Below are positions 51,015 through 63,289 of a DNA stretch of 64,000 bases, one piece after another (position 1 is the first letter of the stretch; every line of letters begins with the position of its first letter). The translations under genes were made by a program, and so were the position numbers. The notes under the pieces were generated by a model. That model was not told the origin of the DNA, did not search any database, and was given only the letters and a program-made list of their open reading frames with translations. The DNA comes from Nonomuraea zeae (GTDB taxonomy: Bacteria; Actinomycetota; Actinomycetes; Streptosporangiales; Streptosporangiaceae), in NCBI RefSeq assembly GCF_005889725.1, contig NZ_VCKX01000007.1:1-64000 (forward strand), read 5' to 3'.

Positions 51015-52181
51015 CTACCCACCAATCGGGAGTGACACGACTGCGCTGAGCACGAACTGCCCGTCCGCTGTCGGACGGGCCTCCACCTCGCCTCCTACGG
51101 CGGCCAGCCGCTCTCGCATGCCGGCCAGGCCGGTGCCGAGATCGGCGGCCTGCCGCCGGGCCGCGCCGTCGTTGACGACGCGCAGCTCCGCCTGCCGGTC
51201 GGTGAAACGGAGCGTGATGTCGCAGAACGTCGCTTCGCTGTGCTTGAGCACGTTGGTGACCGCCTCGCGCACCGCGTAGGCGAACACCGGCGCGGCCTCC
51301 CCGGGCAGGTCGCGATAGGGCAGATGCACCGCGCAACGGACGCCGGCCGCTTCGAGCACTCCCTTTACGCTATTCAGCTCGGCCGTCAAGTCAAGCTCGC
51401 GGTAGCCGCGCACGGCCTGCCGCAGCTCGCGCAGGGCCTTCCTGGTGAGGGCGTTGACCTCGGACATCTCCGACTTGGCCGCCTTCGCGTCCACGTCCGA
51501 CATCCGTACCGCCAGCTCGGTCTTGACGGCGATGGCGGAGAGCTGGTGTCCCACGAGGTCGTGCAGGTCCCTGGCGAACCTCAGCCGCTCCTCGGCCACC
51601 GCCAGCCGGGTGTGCGCCTCACGTCCCTCATGAGCCTGTACGGCCAGCACCCACATCCAGGCCCACAGCCGGTTGGTCAGCGGGAGCGTCACGCAGAAGA
51701 TCCCGTACACCACGGCCTGCGCCAGCAGCGACAGACTGAAGATCAGACCCATCTCGCTGAATACGGCGCCTCCCGCGGCCAGCCCCAGCGCGCCCAGCCC
51801 GACGCAGCCGGCGAACGCCGCGACCGACAGCAGCACGGCGGTGCGCCGCGTGGTGCCGACCACCGCGATGGACAGCCAGGTCACAGGCACGAGGCCCCAG
51901 CCGATGGGATCGCCCCCGCCCGCGGCCGCCGAGAGGAAGGCCAGAGCGCCGGCCCACACCATCTCCCTGGTGGGGTACCGGCGCTCGATCACGGCGTTCA
52001 CGATGCGCACGTAGAGCCAGGTGAAGCAGACGGCCGCGATCAGGGCCAGCGAGGTGAGCCAGTACGCCGCCCCCTCACCGGCCGAGACCGCGAGCCTGGT
52101 GGCCACCAGGGACCACATCACCACCAGCGCCAGGTTCAGCAGCGCACGGGTGAGGAGCCGAGCCCGCTTGACCGGGTCCAT
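51015..52181 (-). CDS. Sensor histidine kinase, NarL/DesK class
   Basis: A 388-residue membrane kinase with five or six N-terminal helices (residues 10-170), a HisKA_3 dimerisation domain with the phosphorylated His in RFARDLHDLVGHQLSAIAVK, and a short ATPase domain (AVREAVTNVLKHSEA ... GTGLAGMRERLAAVGG). Such kinases pair with LuxR-type response regulators, but none follows: the next gene is the STAS protein. Its ATG directly abuts the stop of the ABC permease (TAGATG), so kinase and transporter are cotranscribed and the transporter is its probable regulatory target. Confidence 0.92.
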   Translation of the reverse strand: MDPVKRARLLTRALLNLALVVMWSLVATRLAVSAGEGAAYWLTSLALIAAVCFTWLYVRIVNAVIERRYPTREMVWAGALAFLSAAAGGGDPIGWGLVPVTWLSIAVVGTTRRTAVLLSVAAFAGCVGLGALGLAAGGAVFSEMGLIFSLSLLAQAVVYGIFCVTLPLTNRLWAWMWVLAVQAHEGREAHTRLAVAEERLRFARDLHDLVGHQLSAIAVKTELAVRMSDVDAKAAKSEMSEVNALTRKALRELRQAVRGYRELDLTAELNSVKGVLEAAGVRCAVHLPYRDLPGEAAPVFAYAVREAVTNVLKHSEATFCDITLRFTDRQAELRVVNDGAARRQAADLGTGLAGMRERLAAVGGEVEARPTADGQFVLSAVVSLPIGG

Positions 52182-53291
52182 CTACTTCGAACGGAGCACG
52201 TCGCCGAGCTTGAGCCGGGCGCCCGTCCGCAGCACGGCCCGCTCGTAGACCTTGGAGCCGAACGCCAGCACCACGAGCACGGCGACGACCATCGCCGCCA
52301 TCGACACGCCGACCTGCCACATCGGCACCTCGGTCGCCGCCATCCTGACCGGCATGACCATCGAGGAGAACGGCGGGATGTAGGACATGATCGTGGCCAG
52401 CGTGCCCGTGGCGTCGTTGGTGGCGTAGAAGGCCACGAAGTAGGTGATCATGATGAGCATGGTCAGCGGCGTCATCACGCTGCCGACCTCCTCCTGGCGC
52501 GAGACCAGCGAGCCGAAGGCCGCCGACAGCGCGGCGAAGAAGGCGTACCCGAGCACGAACCACACCAGCACCGCCGCCACCAGCCCGGGGATGCCGGGAG
52601 GGAAGTCGGCGGCGACCCCCGAGGCCGTGGCCGAGAACAGGCCGACCACCAGGATCGTGACCAGGTTGATCAGGCCGAGCGCGCCCAGCCCGAGGATCTT
52701 GCCGCCCAGGAGCTGCCACGGCCGCAGCGTCGAGAGCAGGATCTCCACGATCCGGCTGCCCTTCTCCTCGACCACGCCCATGGCGACCATCATGACCTGG
52801 CCCATGAGCAGCATGAAGAGCACGAGGACGAGCACCACGGCGATCCCGGTGCGCGCCGCCTCGTAACGCGTGTCCGCGCCGACGGACTCCATCTGCAGCG
52901 GCGGGATCGTCACGCCGGCGGCGCCCAGCTTCGCCTCCCGGTTGACGCTCTGCAGCAGGACGCCGAGCTGGCCGTCGATCTCCCCGTCCGTGAGCACCTT
53001 GGCGCCGTTGACCAGCACCGCGTCCACGTCCCCCGCCAGCACCGCCTTCTTGGCGGCGGCCTCGTCGGGGAAGCTGCGCCACTCGAACTCGGCCTCCGGC
53101 GCCGCCGCCTGCAGCGGCAGCTGCTGGGAGTTGACGGTGCCCATCGTGTACGAGTCCGGCCCCGCCATGAGCCGGGCCGCGAAGGGCACCACCGCCACCA
53201 GCACGGCCGTGATGGCGAGACCGATCAGGAACGCCTTCGTCCGCACCTGCGTCGCGACCTCGCGCCGGGCGACCAGCATCAGTCCGTTCAC
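52182..53291 (-). CDS. ABC-2 type transporter permease (NatB-like)
   Basis: A 369-residue permease: one N-terminal helix (AFLIGLAITAVLVAVVPFAA), a large extracytoplasmic loop of about 130 residues, then five helices with VVEEKGSRIVEILLSTLRPWQLLGGKILG, the hallmark of NatB/ABC-2 exporters. With the ATPase encoded upstream it should export sodium or a small molecule. The GTG 53291 start overlaps the ATPase stop in GTGA. The kinase gene follows without gap. Confidence 0.92.
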   Translation of the reverse strand: MNGLMLVARREVATQVRTKAFLIGLAITAVLVAVVPFAARLMAGPDSYTMGTVNSQQLPLQAAAPEAEFEWRSFPDEAAAKKAVLAGDVDAVLVNGAKVLTDGEIDGQLGVLLQSVNREAKLGAAGVTIPPLQMESVGADTRYEAARTGIAVVLVLVLFMLLMGQVMMVAMGVVEEKGSRIVEILLSTLRPWQLLGGKILGLGALGLINLVTILVVGLFSATASGVAADFPPGIPGLVAAVLVWFVLGYAFFAALSAAFGSLVSRQEEVGSVMTPLTMLIMITYFVAFYATNDATGTLATIMSYIPPFSSMVMPVRMAATEVPMWQVGVSMAAMVVAVLVVLAFGSKVYERAVLRTGARLKLGDVLRSK

Positions 53292-54184
53292 GCCACGGCC
53301 TCCTTGAAGATCTCGGTGAGGGTCGGCTGCTCGACCCCGAAGTGCTCGACGCGCCCCGCCTTCACGGCGCGGCGCAGGATCTCCTGGTCGTCGCCGTCGG
53401 TGCTGCGCAGGACATGCCGGTCGCCGGAGACGGTGACCGTGCCGGGCAGGCCGTCGGCCCAGCCGGGAGCCGGGTCGCGTACCACCACCCGCAGCGTGTT
53501 GCCCTCGGCCGCCCGCAGGTCGGCCACCGTGCCGGTGGCGACCATCCGCCCGGCCGAGACGATGCCGACCGAGTCGCACAGCCGCTCGACCAGCTCCAGC
53601 TGGTGACTGGAGAAGATGACCGGCACGCCGCCCCTGCACCGCTCCTCCAGCGCCGCGGCCAGCGCGTCCACCGCGATCGGGTCGAGCCCGGAGAACGGCT
53701 CGTCCAGGACCAGCACCTCGGGATCGTGCACCAGCGCCACGGCCAGCTGCACGCGCTGCTGGTTGCCCAGCGACAGCGCCTGCACCGCGTCACCCCTGCG
53801 CTCGGTCAGCCCGAGCCGCTGCAGCAGGTCGTCCGTGGCCTTCTTCGCCGCCGGCGCGCTCAGCCCGTGCAGGCGCCCGAAATACTCGATCTGCTCGGCG
53901 ACCCGCATCTTCTGGTACAGCCCGCGCTCCTCCGGCATGTAGCCGAACCGCCGCCGGTCCTCGAAGCCGAGCGGCCGGTCCTGCCAGGTCACCGAGCCCG
54001 AGTCGGCCTGGAGCACGCCCATGACGATGCGCATCGTGGTCGTCTTCCCCGCGCCGTTCGCGCCGACGAACCCGAACATCTCGCCAGGACGCACGGCGAA
54101 GCTGACCCCGTCCAGTGCGACCTTTCCGGCCGGGGCGTCGGGGCCGCCCGCGAAGCGCTTGCGCAGCTCGCTGATCTCGAGCAT
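53288..54184 (-). CDS. ABC transporter ATP-binding protein (NatA-like)
   Basis: A 298-residue ATPase with Walker A GANGAGKTTT (residues about 40-49), Q-loop, signature LSLGNQQRVQ, Walker B VLVLDEPFSGLDP and switch His in IFSSHQLELVERL. The last 90 residues are the C-terminal extension typical of ABC-2 drivers. ATG 54184 is preceded by AAGGAGAGG, an excellent ribosome site. First gene of the ATPase-permease-kinase unit. Confidence 0.95.
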   Translation of the reverse strand: MLEISELRKRFAGGPDAPAGKVALDGVSFAVRPGEMFGFVGANGAGKTTTMRIVMGVLQADSGSVTWQDRPLGFEDRRRFGYMPEERGLYQKMRVAEQIEYFGRLHGLSAPAAKKATDDLLQRLGLTERRGDAVQALSLGNQQRVQLAVALVHDPEVLVLDEPFSGLDPIAVDALAAALEERCRGGVPVIFSSHQLELVERLCDSVGIVSAGRMVATGTVADLRAAEGNTLRVVVRDPAPGWADGLPGTVTVSGDRHVLRSTDGDDQEILRRAVKAGRVEHFGVEQPTLTEIFKEAVA

Positions 54185-54286
54185 CAGGTCCTCTCCTTCA
54201 TCATGAGGTCAATAGTGTCGTTTGCCGCGTTCGTCCAGCCAGTCGCCGAAATCATGGGCCGCATATGGATCCCGCGTCCGATCCAG

Positions 54287-54300
54287 ATGACATTTGTCAT
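54287..54300. promoter_or_regulatory. ATGACA-N2-TGTCAT palindrome between ABC operon and pduO
   Basis: ATGACATTTGTCAT has perfect six-base arms. It lies 103 bp before the ABC ATPase start and 26 bp before the pduO start, in a 141-base divergent gap. TGACA-N2-TGTCA symmetry suits a LuxR-type response regulator, the class expected as partner of the kinase at 51015; this is inference. Confidence 0.6.
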
Positions 54301-54325
54301 TACGCTCCGGCATTACCCTGATTTC

Positions 54326-54916
54326 ATGACGCGCGCCGACAAGGACAAGCCGGTCGTCCTCTCCCGCATCTACACCCGCACGGGCGACGACGGCACCACA
54401 GCGCTGAGCGACATGAGCCGCGCCTCGAAGACCGATCCCCGGCTGGCGGCCTACGCCGACGTGGAGGAGGCCAACGCCCACCTGGGCGTCGCGCTCTCCC
54501 ACGGGACTCTGTCCGCCGACCTCGTGGCGGTCCTCGTACGCGTCCAGAACGAGCTCTTCGACCTCGGGGCCGACCTGGCCACCCCTGTGGTGGCGGAGCC
54601 GGAGTTCCCGCCGCTGCGCGTCGAGCAGTCCTACATCGACTGGCTCGAAGAGCAGTGCGACCTGTTCAACGCCGAGCTCAAGCCCCTGCGCAGCTTCATC
54701 CTGCCCGGCGGCGACCCCGCCACGGCGGCGCTCCACGTCGCCCGGGTCGTGGTCCGGCGCGCCGAGCGGACGACCTGGTCGGCCCTGCACGCCCACGACG
54801 ACATGAACGATCTGACGGCGAAATATCTCAACCGCCTGTCGGACCTGCTCTTCATCCTCTGCCGGGTCGCCCACGCCGGCCAGGAGATCCTCTGGAAGCC
54901 CGGCGGCACCCGCTAG
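54326..54916 (+). CDS. pduO: Cob(I)yrinic acid a,c-diamide adenosyltransferase, PduO type
   Basis: A 196-residue enzyme that transfers the adenosyl group of ATP to cob(I)alamin, making coenzyme B12, needed for methylmalonyl-CoA mutase, whose epimerase partner is encoded at 28069. Family marks are IYTRTGDDGTTAL at residues 14-26, the VEEANAHLGVAL helix and the C-terminal RRAERTTW ... LNRLSDLLFILCRVA. There is no ribosome site before ATG 54326 (leaderless or weakly translated). It is divergent from the ABC operon. Confidence 0.93.
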   Translation: MTRADKDKPVVLSRIYTRTGDDGTTALSDMSRASKTDPRLAAYADVEEANAHLGVALSHGTLSADLVAVLVRVQNELFDLGADLATPVVAEPEFPPLRVEQSYIDWLEEQCDLFNAELKPLRSFILPGGDPATAALHVARVVVRRAERTTWSALHAHDDMNDLTAKYLNRLSDLLFILCRVAHAGQEILWKPGGTR

Positions 54917-54925
54917 CCCAGCGGG

Positions 54926-54957
54926 CCTGAGCGGTGGTCGCCCGCCGCCCGCTCAGG
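54926..54957. terminator. Bidirectional terminator between pduO and DUF2550
   Basis: CCTGAGCGG (54926-54934) pairs with CCGCTCAGG (54949-54957) across a 14-base loop. It begins nine bases after the pduO stop and overlaps the stop codon of the convergent DUF2550 gene. Confidence 0.75.
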
Positions 54958-55333
54958 CGACGTCCAGGTAGGCGCTGGGCGGCGCCGACTCCAGCCAGGC
55001 CAGGAAGCCCGTGAGCGCGTCGGCGCTCATGGCGAGCGACAGCCCGCGCGTCGTGCCGCCGCAGTCCACCGCGTAGAGCCCGCCGTCGATCTCGCGACGG
55101 GCGGAAACGACGAGGCCGCGCCTCGCGATCGCGTGGCGCGGCCTCAGTCGGACGCCCAGGAGCGGAATCCAGTGGAGCTCCCCGTCGGCATAGCGGGCTA
55201 CCCCGCTCTGCCAGCCGCGCTCCCCCACCCGCAACCGGCATGGCACGCTCCCCCGCGAGCGAGCCAGTGTGACGCCGCGCAAGACTATGAGGGCGGCAAG
55301 TAGCAATATGAGAACCACAATCGTCGCCACCAT
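54953..55333 (-). CDS. DUF2550 family membrane-anchored protein
   Basis: A 126-residue protein with one N-terminal helix (VATIVVLILLLAALIVLRG) and a cytosolic domain with HWIPLLGVRLRPRHAIARRG. DUF2550 proteins are habitually encoded directly after atpC in actinobacteria, as here (29 bases), so it is probably cotranscribed with the ATP synthase operon. Role unknown. ATG 55333. Confidence 0.88.
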   Translation of the reverse strand: MVATIVVLILLLAALIVLRGVTLARSRGSVPCRLRVGERGWQSGVARYADGELHWIPLLGVRLRPRHAIARRGLVVSARREIDGGLYAVDCGGTTRGLSLAMSADALTGFLAWLESAPPSAYLDVA

Positions 55334-55362
55334 GCCGCCCCCCAGAGCCTGTATGTACTTTA

Positions 55363-55764
55363 TTAAACCTCTTCGCCTGCCGCGCGCAGCCGAGCCCTGG
55401 CACGTTTGGCCTCGATTGCCGCGTCAGAGTCCTCCTGATTGGCCTCGATCGAGGCCTGGGCCCGGTCGAGAGCGTCACGGGCAGCCGCCACATCGACCTC
55501 GGAACCGAGCTCGGCGACCTCGGCGAGCACGGACACCTCATCATCGGCCACGGAGATGAACCCTCCGTGAACGGCCGCGACGAGCTCGGGCTCCCCGTCC
55601 CGCTTCACGCGCAGCACGCCGCCCTCGACGAGCACGCCGAGCACAGGTGCGTGTTGCGGCATAATACCGATCTCGCCGTCCACGGTCTTGGCAATCACCA
55701 TGTCGGCCTCGCCCGACCAGATCTCACGCTCGGGTGAGACAACCCCTACGCGTAGCTTGGCCAC
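55363..55764 (-). CDS. atpC: F1Fo ATP synthase subunit epsilon
   Basis: A 133-residue subunit of the central stalk, coupling rotation and inhibiting ATP hydrolysis. The N-terminal beta-sandwich (AKLRVGVVSPEREIWSGEAD ... GEIGIMPQHAPVLGVL) and the two-helix C-terminus (AARDALDRAQASIEA) are complete. GTG 55764 with AAAGGA ten bases before is chosen over the ATG at 55788. Last subunit gene of the operon. Confidence 0.96.
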   Translation of the reverse strand: MAKLRVGVVSPEREIWSGEADMVIAKTVDGEIGIMPQHAPVLGVLVEGGVLRVKRDGEPELVAAVHGGFISVADDEVSVLAEVAELGSEVDVAAARDALDRAQASIEANQEDSDAAIEAKRARARLRAAGEEV

Positions 55765-55862
55765 TTGTGTAGGTTCCTTTCCGATCAAGTGGTGGTACGA
55801 CCGTGAAGCCGTACCACCACCATAGGTCCGGGCTCGCAGAGCTCGCCCATTGGGCTGGCGAC

Positions 55863-58215
<2,353 letters not shown>

Positions 58216-58218
58216 CGG

Positions 58219-59868
<1,650 letters not shown>

Positions 59869-59891
59869 CTCTACTCTGTCTCCCTATTCGC

Positions 59892-60701
59892 CTAGCCGGC
59901 CAACCGGCGGCGGACTTCTTCGATTCGTCCCACAATGGTGGTGTCGATGATCTCGTCGCCGATGCGGACCGAGAACCCACCGAGCACTCGCTTGTCCACC
60001 TCGACGTTCAGGTGCACGTCACGGCCGTAGGAGGAGCGCAGCCACGCCGTCAGGCGCTGCCGCTGCGCTTCGGTCAGCTCGACCGCACTGCGCACCACCG
60101 CCACGAGGCGCTGGCGCTGCTGGGCCACGAGCTGGCCGACCTCTTCCAGGCCCTTCTCCAGGCTACGCCCGCGCGGGTGAACCACCAGCTGCGTGATCAG
60201 GCGCAGGCTCGTCGGAGCCACCTTGCCGCCGAGCAGGTCGCTCAGCAGCTGCCGCTTACCCGCCTCGGGAGCGCCCGGGTCGACCAGGGCGCGACGCAGC
60301 TCGGCGTTGCCGGCCACGATGCGGCCGAAGCGGAAGAGCTCGTCCTCCACCTCGTCGAGCCTGGACTGGCTCTCCGCCTCCGCGGAAGCGGAGACGACGC
60401 CGAGCCGTTCGAGCACGTCGGCCAGGTCACCGGCGCGCGACCACTTGGCCGCCACCGCTGCCTCGGAGGTGGCGATCGCCGCCTCGCTGACCTTGCCGTC
60501 GAGCAGGGAGCGCGCGGTGCGCGCCTTCTGCTCACCGGACCTGGCCGGGTCGGACAGGGCACGGCGCAGGCCGTGCTCGCGGTCGAGCAGATCCGCGACC
60601 GCGAACAACTCGTCGGAGAGCGTGCCGAGGTCGGCAGTGGCGGCGACCGCGTTGAACCGCTCTTCGACCCCGGCCAGCGACGTCCTGCTCAGACCGCGCA
60701 T
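59892..60701 (-). CDS. atpH: F1Fo ATP synthase subunit delta
   Basis: A 269-residue peripheral stalk subunit, linking F1 to subunit b. The actinobacterial long form (typical bacterial delta is about 180). C-terminal signature VEVDKRVLGGFSVRIGDEII is clear. Its ATG at 60701 overlaps the atpF stop by one base (TGATG). Confidence 0.96.
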   Translation of the reverse strand: MRGLSRTSLAGVEERFNAVAATADLGTLSDELFAVADLLDREHGLRRALSDPARSGEQKARTARSLLDGKVSEAAIATSEAAVAAKWSRAGDLADVLERLGVVSASAEAESQSRLDEVEDELFRFGRIVAGNAELRRALVDPGAPEAGKRQLLSDLLGGKVAPTSLRLITQLVVHPRGRSLEKGLEEVGQLVAQQRQRLVAVVRSAVELTEAQRQRLTAWLRSSYGRDVHLNVEVDKRVLGGFSVRIGDEIIDTTIVGRIEEVRRRLAG

Positions 60702-61252
60702 CAGCGCACCGCCTGCGCGTTCGAGCCCTCAAGCTCGTCGAGGAAGCGGTCCACGATGCGGCTCTGCCTGGCCTCGTCCTCAAGGGACTCGCCGACGATG
60801 CGGCCGGCCAGGTCGGTCGACAGGCGACCGATCTCCGTGCGGAGCTGGGCGAAGGCCGCCTGGCGGTCGGCCTCGATCTGGGCGTGCGCCGCCTCGACGA
60901 GACGGCGGGCCTCGGCCTGCGCCTCCTCGCGGAGCTCGGCCTTGATCTGCGCGGCCTGCTCGCGAGCCTCCTCGCGCAGCCTGGCGGCGTCGCGACGGGC
61001 CTCTTCGAGCTGCTCGGAGTAGCGCCGCTGCAGAGCCTGCGCCTCGGCCTGGGCCTCCTCGGCCCTCTTGATGCCGCCTTCGATCGCGTCGGTCCGCTCA
61101 GCCAGAGTCTTCTGGATGCGCGGTACGAGAATCCTGCCGACGACGACGAGGACGACGAGGAACGAGAAGATACCGACGACGAGCTCGAAAGTGTGCGGAA
61201 GGAGCGGGTTCGCACCCTCCTCCGCCGCGAGGAGCGTAGCTGCCTTGATCAT
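60701..61252 (-). CDS. atpF: F1Fo ATP synthase subunit b
   Basis: A 183-residue stator subunit: one N-terminal transmembrane helix (FELVVGIFSFLVVLVVVGRIL) then a long charged right-handed coiled coil with KRAEEAQAEAQALQ and REEAREQAAQIK. ATG 61252, 34 bases after atpE. Confidence 0.96.
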   Translation of the reverse strand: MIKAATLLAAEEGANPLLPHTFELVVGIFSFLVVLVVVGRILVPRIQKTLAERTDAIEGGIKRAEEAQAEAQALQRRYSEQLEEARRDAARLREEAREQAAQIKAELREEAQAEARRLVEAAHAQIEADRQAAFAQLRTEIGRLSTDLAGRIVGESLEDEARQSRIVDRFLDELEGSNAQAVR

Positions 61253-61286
61253 GGTTGCAGCCTTTCGTCAGGGAAGTCTTCTGGTC

Positions 61287-61529
<243 letters not shown>

Positions 61530-61588
61530 TTACTGGACGGCCGGTGAAGCGGAGTCTCACCGGTCATGGATATTCCGGTATGTGGTTC

Positions 61589-62386
61589 TCAGTGTTCTGC
61601 GTGCAGGGCACCGTCGATGTACATCGCCGCCAGCATGGCGAAGAGGAAGGCCTGCAAGAACTGGATGAACATCTCAAAGGCGGTGAAGATGATCGTCATC
61701 ACCACGCCGATGACGCCTACGCCCGCGCCGAGCGGCGTCAGCTTCTCGAACAGGAACCAGAAGCCGACCATGCTGAAGAAGGCGAGCAGCATGTGGCCCG
61801 CGAACATGTTGGCGAACAGTCGCACCGCGTGCGTGAACGGCGCGATGATCAGGTTCGAGAGGAACTCGATCGGCGACAGCAGCAGGTAGATCGGCTTGGG
61901 CAGCCCGGGCGGGAACATCATGTTCTTGAAGTAGCCCACGGGGCCCTGGTGCTTGATGCCCAGGTAGACCTTCAGCACGTAGATCGAGCCGGCCAGCACG
62001 ATGGGGAAGGCGATGTGCGAGGCGACCGGGAACTGCAGCACCGGGATGACGCCCATGAGGTTCCAGACCAGGACCAGGAAGAACAGCGTCAGCAGCAGGC
62101 CCATCCACCGGTCGGCGTCCTTGCCCAGGAAGGGCCGGGCGACCTGGTCGCGGACGAACATGTAGCCGTACTCGACGACGTTCTGCACTCCCCTGGGGAC
62201 GATCTTCGGGTTGGCGAAGGCCGCCCAGCAGACACCGATCACCAGGACCGCGCTGAGGAGGGCGAGGAGAACCGGCTTGGTGAACCAGTCGACCCCGGGA
62301 ATGATCGGGGTAAAGGAGTTGAACAGCTCGTCAGGCGATGGGGCCCGGAACTGGTCTTCAGGAGCGAGGACCGTCAGCGCAGTCAC
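61589..62386 (-). CDS. atpB: F1Fo ATP synthase subunit a
   Basis: A 265-residue membrane subunit with five or six helices that conducts protons to the c ring. The essential Arg is in FTHAVRLFANMFAGHML, with SPIEFLSNLIIAP before it. GTG 62386 has AAGGG upstream. It heads the conserved B-E-F-H-A-G-D-C order. Confidence 0.97.
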   Translation of the reverse strand: MTALTVLAPEDQFRAPSPDELFNSFTPIIPGVDWFTKPVLLALLSAVLVIGVCWAAFANPKIVPRGVQNVVEYGYMFVRDQVARPFLGKDADRWMGLLLTLFFLVLVWNLMGVIPVLQFPVASHIAFPIVLAGSIYVLKVYLGIKHQGPVGYFKNMMFPPGLPKPIYLLLSPIEFLSNLIIAPFTHAVRLFANMFAGHMLLAFFSMVGFWFLFEKLTPLGAGVGVIGVVMTIIFTAFEMFIQFLQAFLFAMLAAMYIDGALHAEH

Positions 62387-62455
62387 GCGGCGTTCCCTTC
62401 AACGTCGTAGTGTGGATCACAAGGGTTTCCTCGGCGGAGTGTTCGCCGCGTAGGG

Positions 62456-62671
62456 CTAGCGGCCGTACTTCCGGTAGGCCAGATAGCCGGCGAGCACCAG
62501 CCCCAGGACGATGCCTATGGGGAAGAACGCGGACATGTCCAGCCACCGGTCCAGCAACCACCCGAGTCCGCCATAGAAGGCCATCCCGGCGAGCAAGTAG
62601 CTGGGGACGGACCACATGGCATCGGCGAAGTCGCGACCGTCTTCTTCCGGTCGGCGTTCCTGTGCGCTCAT
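62456..62671 (-). CDS. AtpZ/AtpI-like small membrane protein
   Basis: A 71-residue protein with two membrane helices (SVPSYLLAGMAFYGGLGWLL and AFFPIGIVLGLVLAGYLAYR) in the GxxxG-rich pattern of AtpZ/AtpI proteins, which assist c-ring assembly or Mg2+/Ca2+ entry. ATG 62671. Second gene of the operon, 69 bases before atpB. Confidence 0.88.
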   Translation of the reverse strand: MSAQERRPEEDGRDFADAMWSVPSYLLAGMAFYGGLGWLLDRWLDMSAFFPIGIVLGLVLAGYLAYRKYGR

Positions 62672-62736
62672 CGCGGCCCTGACGATAGCAGGCGAGTGGA
62701 GGACTAGTCATATCGGGCCCCGCCCGGAAACCGGCT

Positions 62737-63159
62737 TCATGAGTCGCCTCTACCGGGAACCTTGGCGTCGGGGTCGACGTAAAGCATCTTGGTCTTGATG
62801 AAGGCGCGCACCTCGAAGCCGGTCCAGACCAGCGTGCAGACCACGACGGCCCAGGCGAACGCCTGGGTGTTCCAGGCCGTGGTGTCTCGGAACGAGGCCA
62901 GCACCAACATGATGACAATGACCTTGACGAGGTAGCTGCCCATCGCCGCGATCGCCATCATCTGAGGGGATACCCGTGCGGCATAGGAGACCGCTACCAC
63001 GCTGATGCTGAAGAAAACCCCTACGAGCAAAGTGCCGAGAGCCGCGCCCAGCGCGCCCTTGCCACCTGCCAGCAGCAGCGCCACGACAACGGCGACCACC
63101 CCAACCGCGAAGGTCGGAATCGCTGCGCTCTTGAGTACGCGCACGTCGTTGGCCTGCAT
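62737..63159 (-). CDS. atpI: ATP synthase protein I
   Basis: A 140-residue protein with four hydrophobic helices (IPTFAVGVVAVVVALLLAG, LLVGVFFSISVVAVSYAA, MAIAAMGSYLVKVIVIMLVL, AFAWAVVVCTLVWTGFEVR), the length and position of AtpI upstream of atpB in actinobacteria. It probably helps assembly of the c ring. ATG 63159. First gene of the ATP synthase operon; the 130-base gap before it should hold the main promoter, or read-through from wecA. Confidence 0.85.
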   Translation of the reverse strand: MQANDVRVLKSAAIPTFAVGVVAVVVALLLAGGKGALGAALGTLLVGVFFSISVVAVSYAARVSPQMMAIAAMGSYLVKVIVIMLVLASFRDTTAWNTQAFAWAVVVCTLVWTGFEVRAFIKTKMLYVDPDAKVPGRGDS

Positions 63160-63289
63160 CGGTGCTCCATCAGCGTGTTATCAAGCGAGCGTTTGCTACC
63201 TCCAGAAGCTGTGCATCTGGAGTCCCTGCTCGTGAAAGATATCACAAGCTCATGGAAGGCCGCTTTTACCTGCCGTTTCTAGTTCGCGA

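Noticed and set aside
54200..54325. Cobalamin riboswitch before pduO
   Set aside because: The gap is short (141 bases, shared with a divergent operon) and lacks the B12-box consensus; a simple palindrome is the only signal.
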